The notes beneath the pieces are model-generated. The model was given only the letters and a program-made list of their open reading frames with translations, was not told where the DNA came from and searched no databases. This document shows positions 1 through 6,296 of a stretch of DNA of 6,535 nucleotides, in pieces (positions within the stretch are counted from its first letter, which is position 1; each line of letters starts with the position of its first letter). This DNA comes from Pseudomonadota bacterium (GTDB lineage Bacteria > Pseudomonadota > Alphaproteobacteria > Rhizobiales > Hyphomicrobiaceae), in the NCBI GenBank assembly GCA_023426855.1, contig JAEZBU010000161.1:1-6535 (forward strand). The letters run 5' to 3'. A program made the translations under genes and the position numbers.

Positions 1-41
1 GCCGCCTGGCCGCGCCTGGCCAGCAATTGACCGGCGCTGGC

Positions 42-989
42 ATGACGTCCACCGGTCACATCGTCGATCAGTTCCTGGAAATGCTGGCGGCGGAGCGCGG
101 CGCGGCCGGCAATACGCTCGATGCCTATCGTCGCGATCTCACGGATTTCGCTGGATTTATCCGCTCGCGCGACGTGGATGTCGCGGATCTTCAGCGCGAG
201 GATGTGAGTGCGTATCTCAAGAGCCTGAGCGAGCAGGGTCTCGCGGCATCATCGCGGCAGCGCAAACTGTCGGCGATCCGGCAGCTTTCCAAGTTCATGC
301 TGGCCGAAGGTGTGATCGAGGAAGACCCGTGTGTCGGTCTCACCGGGCCGAAGAAGGCGCAGACGCTGCCCAAAACCCTGTCTGTCGCCGAGGTTGATCG
401 TCTTATCGGTGTCGCCCGCACAGCGATTGACGGTCTCAAGGGTCGCGACCTGTTGGTTGCGCGGCGGCTCTATTGCCTGCTGGAAATGCTGTACGCCACC
501 GGCATGCGCGTTTCGGAGCTCGTCTCGCTACCGCGCGCGGTGCTGCAGGGTGATCGTCGCGTGCTGGTGATCAAGGGCAAAGGTGGCCGCGAACGTCTGG
601 TGCCGCTGAATGCGTCGGCGCGGGCTGCGCTGGATGACTATCTGGCGCTGGGCCAGGACGCGGAGGACGGGCTGTCGCCGGCCATCAAGACGCGTTGGCT
701 GTTTCCTTCCAAGAGCGCCAAGGGGCATCTGACCCGGCAACGGCTGGCGCAGGAGCTGAAGGATCTGGCACTCGCCGCTGGTATCGACCCTGAACGGGTG
801 AGCCCGCATGTGCTGCGCCATGCATTCGCCAGCCATCTGCTGGATCGCGGGGCAGATTTGCGCTCGGTGCAGCAACTGCTTGGCCACGCCGACATCTCCA
901 CGACCCAGATCTACACCCACGTTCTGGAGGATCGGCTGCGCAAGCTGGTGCTCGAACACCACCCGCTGGCGATTGGTAAACGCGGTTAA
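42..989 (+). CDS. xerD: Site-specific tyrosine recombinase XerD
   Basis: Cytoplasmic tyrosine recombinase that, with XerC, is known to resolve chromosome dimers at dif under FtsK control. The 315-residue product has an N-terminal core-binding (SAM-like) domain at about residues 5-92 (FLEMLAAERG, NTLDAYRRDL) and a C-terminal catalytic domain at about 110-305. All six catalytic positions are visible: R156 (TGMRVSEL), K180 (GKGGRE), H256 and R259 (HVLRH), H282 (LLGH) and nucleophile Y291 (IYTHV). Their spacing (R-K 24, H-R 3, R-H 23, H-Y 9) matches E. coli XerD as I remember it. I chose the ATG at 42 because family homology begins there. A TTG at 27 is in frame and the frame stays open to the window edge, but no clear Shine-Dalgarno precedes either start. 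XerD is preferred over XerC because accA follows, an arrangement recalled for alphaproteobacteria. Confidence 0.93.
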   Translation: MTSTGHIVDQFLEMLAAERGAAGNTLDAYRRDLTDFAGFIRSRDVDVADLQREDVSAYLKSLSEQGLAASSRQRKLSAIRQLSKFMLAEGVIEEDPCVGLTGPKKAQTLPKTLSVAEVDRLIGVARTAIDGLKGRDLLVARRLYCLLEMLYATGMRVSELVSLPRAVLQGDRRVLVIKGKGGRERLVPLNASARAALDDYLALGQDAEDGLSPAIKTRWLFPSKSAKGHLTRQRLAQELKDLALAAGIDPERVSPHVLRHAFASHLLDRGADLRSVQQLLGHADISTTQIYTHVLEDRLRKLVLEHHPLAIGKRG

Positions 990-1131
990 TCCCGGTATCA
1001 CGGTGGTTTAGGGCTGCTGGACCGCCGCGGCCCAGTGTGCAAAACTTGACTTTCTGCCCCGCCCCTGGCGAATGTCCGGGCAGATTGCGCCCGGCAGCAG
1101 CCGTAAGCGGCGCTCAACCCTCTGGGCACTC

Positions 1132-2100
1132 ATGGATCGACAACCTATCAGGACGTACATCGAGTTTGAAAAGCCGGTCGCGGAGCTTGAAAGCAAGCTT
1201 GCCGAGCTCAGGACGATCAGCGACGGCGAGAACGCGGTTTCCATGTCCGAGGAAATCACCAAGCTGGAGCAGAAGGCGCAGCAGATTCTCTCCGAGACCT
1301 ACGCCAAGCTCACGCCCTGGCAGAAGACCCAGGTCGCGCGCCATCCCGACCGACCGCATACGCTGGATTTCGTGAAAGGCCTGATCGAGGACTTCACGCC
1401 GCTGGCCGGGGACCGCTACTACGCCGAGGATGAGGCGATCATCGGTGGCCTTGGTCGGTTCCGTGGCCGCTCGATCATGCTGTTGGGTCACGAGAAGGGC
1501 TCGGATACGGAAAGCCGCATCAAGCACAACTTCGGCATGGCCCGGCCTGAAGGCTATCGCAAGGCCGTGCGCCTGATGGAGATGGCCGATCGCTTCCGCG
1601 TGCCGGTCATCACCATTGTCGATACGGCGGGCGCCTATCCCGGCATCGGCGCGGAGGAACGCGGGCAGGCCGAGGCTATCGCCCGCTCGACCGACTGCTG
1701 TCTGTCGCTCGGCGTGCCGCTGATCACGGTTGTGATCGGTGAGGGCGGTTCGGGTGGCGCGGTGGCGATCGCCACGGCCAACCGCATCCTGATGCTGGAG
1801 CACGCGATCTATACGGTCGCGTCGCCGGAAGCTGCCGCCTCGATCCTGTGGCGCGATTCTGCGCGGGCCATCGACGCGGCGACCAACATGAAGATTACCG
1901 CGCAGGACCTGGCGCAGCTCAAGGTCATCGACGTGATCATCCCTGAACCAGTCGGCGGTGCCCATCGTGAGCCTGATCGCGCCATCGTGACCACGGGTGA
2001 TGCGATCGCCAAGGCACTTGCGGAATTTGACGGTCAGTCAGCGGAGCAGATCCGCAAGCAGCGTCACGAGCGCTTCCTGGAGATTGGGCGCAGCCTCTAA
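1132..2100 (+). CDS. accA: Acetyl-CoA carboxylase carboxyltransferase subunit alpha
   Basis: Alpha subunit of the cytoplasmic AccA2-AccD2 carboxyltransferase, which moves the carboxyl group from biotin-BCCP to acetyl-CoA to give malonyl-CoA, the first committed step of fatty acid synthesis. The 322-residue product is full length for the family. Residues 10-65 form the N-terminal helical part (YIEFEKPVAELE, rich in heptad-like Leu, Glu and Lys). The crotonase-fold core follows, with FGMARPEGYRKA (134-145), DTAGAYPGIGAEERGQA (164-180), the oxyanion glycine motif GEGGSGGA (203-210) and SPEAAASILW (231-240). I chose the ATG at 1132 because alphaproteobacterial AccA starts just before the YIEFEKP segment. 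An in-frame ATG at 1072 would add 20 residues without family resemblance. Neither has a good Shine-Dalgarno. The gene lies 142 nt after xerD, so it may have its own promoter. The partner accD is not in the window. Confidence 0.96.
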   Translation: MDRQPIRTYIEFEKPVAELESKLAELRTISDGENAVSMSEEITKLEQKAQQILSETYAKLTPWQKTQVARHPDRPHTLDFVKGLIEDFTPLAGDRYYAEDEAIIGGLGRFRGRSIMLLGHEKGSDTESRIKHNFGMARPEGYRKAVRLMEMADRFRVPVITIVDTAGAYPGIGAEERGQAEAIARSTDCCLSLGVPLITVVIGEGGSGGAVAIATANRILMLEHAIYTVASPEAAASILWRDSARAIDAATNMKITAQDLAQLKVIDVIIPEPVGGAHREPDRAIVTTGDAIAKALAEFDGQSAEQIRKQRHERFLEIGRSL

Positions 2101-2232
2101 AACCTTGATGTGAAAAGGTGCTTTGCATCGGGGGCGGCTTATGTCCGCGCCCTGAGGCTGTCAAATTGCTGTGCGCAGAATTGCTTGACAGCGAGTCGGC
2201 CCGCCGAACAAGGTGGAAGACGACGCGAATCG

Positions 2233-2249
2233 TTAACCGGTTATTTACC
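2233..2249 (+). promoter_or_regulatory. CtrA-like motif with embedded 10-bp palindrome
   Basis: The sequence reads TTAA, seven bases, then TTTACC. This is one mismatch from the CtrA consensus TTAA-N7-TTAA known from Caulobacter and rhizobia. It contains the perfect palindrome TAACCGGTTA (2234-2243). It is an AT-rich island in GC-rich DNA, directly before the consensus Shine-Dalgarno at 2250, upstream of a cell-wall gene of a kind plausibly tied to the cell cycle. Because it touches the ribosome binding site, a bound regulator would more likely repress a promoter upstream of it. A perfect TTGACA box lies at 2185-2190, but no good -10 follows at 16-18 bp. The assignment is an inference from motif likeness alone. 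Confidence 0.3.
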
Positions 2250-2256
2250 AAGGAGG
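2250..2256 (+). promoter_or_regulatory. Consensus Shine-Dalgarno of an 11-codon leader ORF
   Basis: AAGGAGG lies four bases before the ATG at 2261 and is the strongest ribosome binding site in the window. In the reading frame of the downstream lipoprotein gene there is no start codon within reach of it. It can therefore serve that gene only indirectly, through the small ORF at 2261-2296. Confidence 0.6.
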
Positions 2257-2260
2257 CTCA

Positions 2261-2296
2261 ATGCTGATCGGCGTGCGCCAGGGGCACGGTGTATGA
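2261..2296 (+). CDS. Possible 11-codon leader peptide coupled to the YafK-family gene
   Basis: The ATG follows a consensus AAGGAGG by four bases and encodes MLIGVRQGHGV before a TGA. That stop overlaps the ATG at 2293 of the next gene as ATGA, the classical geometry for translational coupling by re-initiation. The peptide has no recognisable function and no obvious run of regulatory codons. Its role, if any, would be to load ribosomes for the downstream gene. Alternatively, the ribosome binding site and ATG could be remnants of an older start for the downstream gene lost by a frameshift. The ORF is too short to support by coding statistics. Confidence 0.4.
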   Translation: MLIGVRQGHGV

Positions 2297-3276
2297 GCTT
2301 GATCAGCCTGGGGGCTAATGCGATGCGCAGCTGTCGTATCGGTTTGACGATTGCTGTTGCCGGTCTGGCCGCAGCGTGTGCGCAAGTCGAAATTCCACCA
2401 CACATGCAGCCGTTGTCGAAGGATGCGATGATGCATCTCGGCAGGAAGGCGATGCGGCCCGAGCAGCCGATTTTCATCCGCATCTTCAAGGAAGAGTCGG
2501 AGCTGGAAGTCTGGAAGCAGCGCGACGACGGCCGCTTCTACCATTTCAAAACCTATCCCATCTGCAACTGGTCGGGTGATCTGGGTCCCAAGATCCGGCA
2601 GGGCGATAAGCAGGCGCCGGAAGGTTTTTATCGCGTCGCCCGCAACCAGATGAACCCGAACTCTCAGTTTCATCTGGCCTTCAATCTCGGCTACCCGAAC
2701 GCCTATGACCGCGCGCATGGCCGCACCGGCGACTTCCTGATGGTGCATGGCAAGTGCAAGTCGGCCGGCTGCTACGCGATGACCGACGGCCTGATCGAGG
2801 AAATCTACGCGCTGTCGCGTGAAGCGTTCGCTGGCGGGCAGGATGGCTTCGAAGTGCATGCCTTTCCGTTCCGCATGACCGACGAGAACATGGCGCGGCA
2901 TCGGACCAGCCCGCATTTCCGCTTCTGGCAGACTTTGAAGGAAGGCCACGACTACTTTGAGCTGACCCGCACGCCACCTACCGTGGCCGTGTGCGAGCGT
3001 CGCTATCACGTCAACGTCAAATGGCGCGGAGCGACACCGGTACGGCTTGATGCCGAGGGCTACTGCCCTGCATTTGATCGACCGACGCCCGCGCCGTTTT
3101 TCCCGGCAAACCAGCAGATCGCCGACGAGCGGATCGTCGCGCCGGGCCCGCGGATGCGCTCCATCGCAGCAAGCGGCACCATGCCGGCGTATGGGCTGAC
3201 CAATGACAACATTGGCGGCGCGTCCAGCAATGGCAATTCGTTCAGCGCTTTGCGGACGTTCGGCTTCACGCAGTAG
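2293..3276 (+). CDS. YafK/DpaA-family murein L,D-transpeptidase-like lipoprotein (paralog 1)
   Basis: Predicted exported YkuD-fold enzyme of the YafK/DpaA family. E. coli YafK (DpaA) releases Braun lipoprotein from peptidoglycan rather than making 3-3 crosslinks. The 327-residue product has an n-region with arginines, a hydrophobic segment LTIAVAGLAAA and then Cys29, a slightly atypical lipobox, so membrane anchoring is likely. The catalytic domain spans about residues 57-242. Its motif VHGKCKSAGCYAMTD (151-165) supplies His152 and nucleophile Cys160, and it is followed by the family blocks FPFRMTDENM and LKEGHDYFE. Past about 245 the tail is Pro- and Ser-containing with no known domain. I chose the ATG at 2293 for its ATGA overlap with the leader ORF and an AGGGG eight bases upstream. 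The ATG at 2323 (317 residues) gives a more textbook lipoprotein signal. The GTG at 2110 adds residues unlike the family. A paralog follows 155 nt downstream. Confidence 0.88.
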   Translation: MSLISLGANAMRSCRIGLTIAVAGLAAACAQVEIPPHMQPLSKDAMMHLGRKAMRPEQPIFIRIFKEESELEVWKQRDDGRFYHFKTYPICNWSGDLGPKIRQGDKQAPEGFYRVARNQMNPNSQFHLAFNLGYPNAYDRAHGRTGDFLMVHGKCKSAGCYAMTDGLIEEIYALSREAFAGGQDGFEVHAFPFRMTDENMARHRTSPHFRFWQTLKEGHDYFELTRTPPTVAVCERRYHVNVKWRGATPVRLDAEGYCPAFDRPTPAPFFPANQQIADERIVAPGPRMRSIAASGTMPAYGLTNDNIGGASSNGNSFSALRTFGFTQ

Positions 3277-3330
3277 CGCACGACGGACCTTCTCGCGGCT
3301 TTCCGAGTTATCCCCAAGACGTGTGGCTAT

Positions 3331-3347
3331 CCGGGCACTTAGCCCGG
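3331..3347 (+). other. Hairpin between the two YafK-family paralogs
   Basis: CCGGGC and GCCCGG form a perfect 6-bp GC-only stem around the loop ACTTA, 55 bases after the first paralog's stop. No T-run follows, so it is a weak candidate for an intrinsic terminator and could instead be an mRNA-stability or processing hairpin. The rest of the 155-nt gap shows no promoter I can support. Confidence 0.35.
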
Positions 3348-3431
3348 TCGCTGCTGGAATCGCAGACGAAAACCGTCGCGCGTTCCGCTAAAACGTCTTC
3401 AAGTGGGTCGAGAGACTTACAGGGATTCTTG

Positions 3432-4532
3432 ATGATCGCAGCATCGTCCTGGTGCAAGCGCCTGCTGAATTCGGGACTGGTGGCAGTGCTTTGCTCTGCT
3501 GCCGGAACGCAGGCCGCGCAAGCCATCACGATTGAGCTGAAGGATGTCGCGCCGTATCGCATCGAACGGCAGCGCCAGCATGCTGCCGGCACGCTTTCGC
3601 TGCCCGGCACACCGGATGTCGGCCAACTTGCCCAGCGTCTAAACAGCAAGGGCCTGCAGGAAGGCGCGGAAGTTTTCCTCCGCATCTTCAAGGCGGAATC
3701 CGAGCTTGAGCTTTGGATGCGCAGAGGCGACCGTTTCGTCCTGCTCGATACCTATCCGATGTGTCATTGGTCCGGCACGTTGGGTCCGAAGCTCGCCGAG
3801 GGCGACAAGCAGAATCCGGAAGGCTTCTATAAGATCCGCCGCCGCCATCTTCATCTTGCCGGACGTTGGCCGCGATCGCTGAACCTCGGCTTCCCCAATC
3901 CGTTCGACAAAAGCCAGTCACGCACGGGCTCGTACATTCTGGTGCATGGCGGCTGCTCGTCGACGGGCTGTTTCGCCATGACCGATCCGGTCATGCAGGA
4001 AATCTACGGCCTCACCGAAAAGGCGATGCGGGGCGGGCAGCAGATCGTCAACATTCACGTGTTTCCGTTCCGCATGACTGACGCCAACATGGCGCTGCAT
4101 GCGCAGAGCGAATGGCGCGATTTCTGGGCGAATTTGAAAGAAGGCTACGACGCCTTCGAGACGACGCACGTGCCACCGCAAGTGATGGTCTGTGACAAGC
4201 GCTACGCTGTTCAGGAGAGAAGCCCTGGCGTCGTCACTACCCCCAGCCAGACGCAAGCGGAACCGCGTCGTGGGCGCCGGGGACGGCTCGCCAGTGCGCA
4301 GGATTATGCTTGCGTGAAGCAGGTATCGGAGGCGGTCGAAACGGCTGGATCCGCAACAGAGGACGCCAGCCAATCAGCGCGCGAAACGGTTCGGGGAAAT
4401 AGCTTCAGAGGGATCAGCCAGCAGCCGGCTGAGATCAGCCCTAGCCCTGCCCGGCCGACGCGACGTCAGTCGACCGCGACCGCAACGCAATCCGACGGAT
4501 TTGCCGCGGAAGCCTTCTTCTATAGGCGCTAG
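3432..4532 (+). CDS. YafK/DpaA-family murein L,D-transpeptidase-like protein (paralog 2)
   Basis: Second predicted periplasmic YkuD-fold enzyme of the YafK/DpaA family, 366 residues. Residues 1-31 look like a Sec signal peptide: basic CKR, hydrophobic LVAVL, and cleavage after AQA31. The Cys21 context (AVLC) is not a lipobox, so the protein should be soluble or wall-bound. The catalytic domain covers about residues 79-260, with TYPMCHWSG (107-115), NLGFPNPFD (151-159) and VHGGCSSTGCFAMTD (171-185), giving His172 and nucleophile Cys180, then FPFRMTDANM. Over this span roughly half the residues match paralog 1 by eye, indicating tandem duplication. Residues 261-366 are a low-complexity tail rich in Ser, Thr, Gln, Arg and Glu, with a single YACV Cys and no recognised domain. 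The ATG at 3432 has AGGGA six bases upstream. The frame is open back to a GTG at 3321, but that stretch has no signal-peptide or family likeness. The substrate is unknown. Confidence 0.88.
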   Translation: MIAASSWCKRLLNSGLVAVLCSAAGTQAAQAITIELKDVAPYRIERQRQHAAGTLSLPGTPDVGQLAQRLNSKGLQEGAEVFLRIFKAESELELWMRRGDRFVLLDTYPMCHWSGTLGPKLAEGDKQNPEGFYKIRRRHLHLAGRWPRSLNLGFPNPFDKSQSRTGSYILVHGGCSSTGCFAMTDPVMQEIYGLTEKAMRGGQQIVNIHVFPFRMTDANMALHAQSEWRDFWANLKEGYDAFETTHVPPQVMVCDKRYAVQERSPGVVTTPSQTQAEPRRGRRGRLASAQDYACVKQVSEAVETAGSATEDASQSARETVRGNSFRGISQQPAEISPSPARPTRRQSTATATQSDGFAAEAFFYRR

Positions 4533-4537
4533 CGCCT
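4524..4537. repeat. Perfect 14-bp palindrome over the stop codon of paralog 2
   Basis: AGGCGCTAGCGCCT equals its own reverse complement, and its centre is the TAG stop at 4530-4532. As RNA it could fold into a 5-bp stem with a CUAG loop. No T-run follows, so it is not a standard intrinsic terminator. It may be an mRNA 3'-end structure, a protein site or chance. The remaining gap to 4628 holds a possible -10 (TAGTAT, 4593-4598) without a convincing -35. Confidence 0.4.
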
Positions 4538-4627
4538 GCGAGCGCGCCGGCGTTATTCCAGATTCAGCCCGGCACGATCACGTCGCTCCGGCTAGTATGC
4601 TGCACGGTCAATGAGGAGACGCACACG

Positions 4628-5429
4628 ATGATGGCACCGATCAACGGCATCAGCATGCACTATCAGGTTTCCGGGCCGCAGAACGGCCCTGTCGTGGTTC
4701 TGCATCATCCGTTGGCGACCAATCTTTCGATTTGGGATGAGCTGACCGCTGCGCTCGAACCGCGGTATCGCGTGGTGCGCATGGATGCGCGGCCATGGCC
4801 AGACCGAAGCGCCGAAGGGCGCCTACACATTCGATGTCCTGGCGGCGGATGTCATTGCGCTGATGGATCACCTCGGCATCGACAAAGCGCGCTTTCTGGG
4901 TCTGTCGATGGGCGGCATGGTCGGGCAATATCTCGGTTTGCAATATCCCGATCGCTTTCACTCGTTGTGTCTGGCCTCGACCACCAGCGCAGTACCGGCC
5001 GATGCGCTGCCGATCTGGGATCAGCGCATCCAGGCGATCGAAGCCAGCGGTACGACGAAGACCATCGTGGATGGCCAGCTTCCGCGCTGGGTGACGCCAC
5101 CGGTTTTCACCACCAAACCGGATCTCGTCGCGCGCCTACGCCAGATGATCGAAATGACCCCGGCGATCGGTTATGTCGGCTGGTGCCACGCCATTCGCGG
5201 GCTCAACGTTACCGACCGGCTGATGGAGATCAGACTGCCGACACTGGTGATCGTCGGCGAACTCGATCCCGCCACGCCGCCCGCCGCCTCGGAAGTCATC
5301 CATCGCGAGATCGACGGCTCCGAACTGGTCGTCGTGCCGGGCGTCTCCCACATGCTGCACGTCGAAGATCCGGCGTCATTCCACGGTCACGTGCTGCCAT
5401 TCATGCAGGCGTACGGCCCGTTGATCTGA
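4628..5429 (+). pseudogene. PcaD-like alpha/beta hydrolase interrupted by a frameshift
   Basis: Resembles 3-oxoadipate enol-lactonase (PcaD)-type alpha/beta hydrolases, although the true substrate is unknown. Translation starts at the ATG at 4628, nine bases after AGGAG (4614-4618). It gives a normal N-terminus (VVVLHHPLATNLSIWDEL) up to RMDA, then loses homology. The family continues in the +1-shifted frame from about 4788 with RGHGQTEAPKGAYTFDVLAAD and runs to the TGA at 5427-5429. Joined, the product would be about 267 residues, the usual family length, with a complete triad: Ser94 in GLSMGGM, Asp214 in GELDPATPP and His242 in GVSHMLH. The family expects D-A-R-G-H-G, so the defect fits loss of two bases from a GCGCGC run at about 4787-4792. 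The original frame stays open to 5620 with arginine-rich, non-homologous sequence. This is either a very recent pseudogene or a sequence error. Confidence 0.8.
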
Positions 5430-5447
5430 CGAGGGCTGCGGCACATG

Positions 5448-5475
5448 AAAAAGCCCGGCGCGATGGCCGGGCTTT
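5448..5475 (-). terminator. Intrinsic terminator for rplS, probably bidirectional
   Basis: AAAGCCCGGC (5450-5459) and GCCGGGCTTT (5466-5475) form a perfect 10-bp stem with a 6-base loop. On the minus strand five T's follow the stem, a good Rho-independent terminator 33 bases after the rplS stop. On the plus strand only three T's follow, so it would stop transcripts from the hydrolase less well. It sits exactly at the convergent junction. Confidence 0.88.
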
Positions 5476-5507
5476 GAAAGTCGTGTGCTGGATTACGAAG
5501 CGGCGAC

Positions 5508-6170
5508 TCAGCCCTTCGCTTCCTCGCCTTCGCCTTCGGCCGGAACTTCGCCCGCCGTCGATTCGGCGAGCAGCTTGTTGGCCTGGCCGGCCCAGTCATC
5601 GCGCTCGATCTGGCCGTTGAGCTTCAGCAGCTCGTCAACGTTGGCGATGTCCTCATCAGAGAACGCTGCGATCTGGTCGAAGCGGAGAACATTGTACTTG
5701 TTGAGCTGTGCTTCGAGATCCGCGGAGATGCCGCTGATCTGCTTGAGGTCATCCGGCGAACCCTTCGGCCGCTTGAAGCCCTTGAATGCCGAGTTGAGAC
5801 GCTTGGCGCGCGCATCCGAACGCTCGATGATGCGGGCTGCCTTGCCGCGACGACCGCGCAGGTAATACAGCTTCGCGCGACGAACCTTGCCGCGGCGCAG
5901 GACTTCGATGTCTGCGATGTAGGGCGAGTAGATCGGGAACACGCGTTCCACGCCTTCGCCGTAGGAAATCTTGCGAACCGTGAAGCTCTCGTTCAGCCCA
6001 GCACCGGAACGGGCAATCACGACGCCCTCGTAGGCCTGGGTGCGGACGTTGTCGCCCTCGAACACCTTCACCATCACCTTGACGGTGTCGCCGGGGCTGA
6101 ATTCAGGAATGACGCGCTTCTGAATGATAGCGCTCATTTGCTCGGCTTCGAGCGTCTGGATGACGTTCAT
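5508..6170 (-). CDS. rplS: 50S ribosomal protein L19 with C-terminal helical extension domain
   Basis: Large-subunit ribosomal protein at the 30S-50S interface. Residues 1-117 are a complete L19 (FSPGDTVKVMVKV, RTQAYEGVVIAR, SFTVRKISYGEGVERVFPIYSP, RAKLYYLRGRRGKAARI). The family is usually about 115-130 residues, but this product has 220. A basic linker (118-138, RAKRLNSAFKGFKRPKG) leads to a compact domain at about 139-202 (DDLKQISGIS, FDQIAAFSDEDIANVDELL, IERDDWAGQANKLL). This resembles the helix-hairpin-helix-like module I recall at the C-terminus of alphaproteobacterial L21 and NuoE proteins. An acidic tail (AEGEGEEAKG) follows. The ATG at 6168-6170 has GAGGT nine bases upstream and gives the conserved MNVIQTLEAEQ start. 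The gene follows trmD on the same strand and ends before a strong terminator. The extension's role is unknown. Confidence 0.96.
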   Translation of the reverse strand: MNVIQTLEAEQMSAIIQKRVIPEFSPGDTVKVMVKVFEGDNVRTQAYEGVVIARSGAGLNESFTVRKISYGEGVERVFPIYSPYIADIEVLRRGKVRRAKLYYLRGRRGKAARIIERSDARAKRLNSAFKGFKRPKGSPDDLKQISGISADLEAQLNKYNVLRFDQIAAFSDEDIANVDELLKLNGQIERDDWAGQANKLLAESTAGEVPAEGEGEEAKG

Positions 6171-6208
6171 TGCTTAACGACCTCGATCGGAGATTCAATG
6201 CGCGCCAG

Positions 6209-6225
6209 GGTCCGCCCAGCGGACC
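6209..6225 (-). other. Hairpin in the rplS 5' leader (trmD–rplS spacer)
   Basis: GGTCCGC (6209-6215) and GCGGACC (6219-6225) form a perfect 7-bp GC-rich stem with a 3-base loop, 39 bases before the rplS start. AGGGTC (6207-6212) could alternatively pair with GACCCT (6229-6234), which would exclude the first stem. Two mutually exclusive folds are compatible with attenuation or an RNA-processing site, but no T-run is present and no known L19 leader element is recognised. Confidence 0.4.
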
Positions 6226-6267
6226 GTAGACCCTATGCGGCAGCATTTCGGGAATTCGGGTGGCGGG

Positions 6268-6296
6268 TAAATAACGCAAACAGCAACCGTTGTCGA
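6268..6296 (-). promoter_or_regulatory. Candidate promoter for rplS within the trmD–rplS spacer
   Basis: On the minus strand TCGACA (one mismatch from TTGACA) is followed after 17 bases by TATTTA (3 of 6 matches to TATAAT). It would start a transcript of about 90 bases of leader carrying the hairpin at 6209-6225. The unusually wide 149-nt spacer in what is normally a compact rpsP-rimM-trmD-rplS operon makes an internal promoter reasonable. The -10 is poor, so this is tentative. Confidence 0.25.

Noticed and set aside
1..30. Frame 1 reads AAWPRLASN then stop, a possible 3' end of an upstream gene, with a 10-bp-spaced direct repeat CGCCTGGCC (3-11 and 13-21).
   Set aside because: Ten codons at the window edge cannot be tied to any family, and the repeat is two copies in GC-rich sequence.
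1046..1074. Possible accA promoter: TTGACT followed 17 bases later by CGAATG.
   Set aside because: The -35 is good but the -10 has almost no match, and the ATG at 1072 overlaps it. I cannot support it as a feature.
1831..1860. AccA has SPEAAASILW instead of the E. coli-type SPEGCASILW.
   Set aside because: As I recall, this variant is normal in rhizobial AccA proteins, so it is a lineage trait and not a defect.
1114..1965. Long antisense open frame of 283 codons opposite accA.
   Set aside because: It is an Arg/His/Asp-rich mirror of a GC-rich coding sequence with no family resemblance, and accA on the other strand is certain.
2130..2152. Imperfect hairpin after accA (GGGGGCGG with CCGCGCCC, 7-base loop).
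   Set aside because: One internal mismatch and no T-run, so it is not a convincing intrinsic terminator.
4792..5620. Continuation of the hydrolase's first frame past the frameshift as a distinct C-terminal domain.
   Set aside because: The sequence is arginine-rich, unlike any family, and it runs through the terminator and into rplS. The real homology is in the shifted frame.
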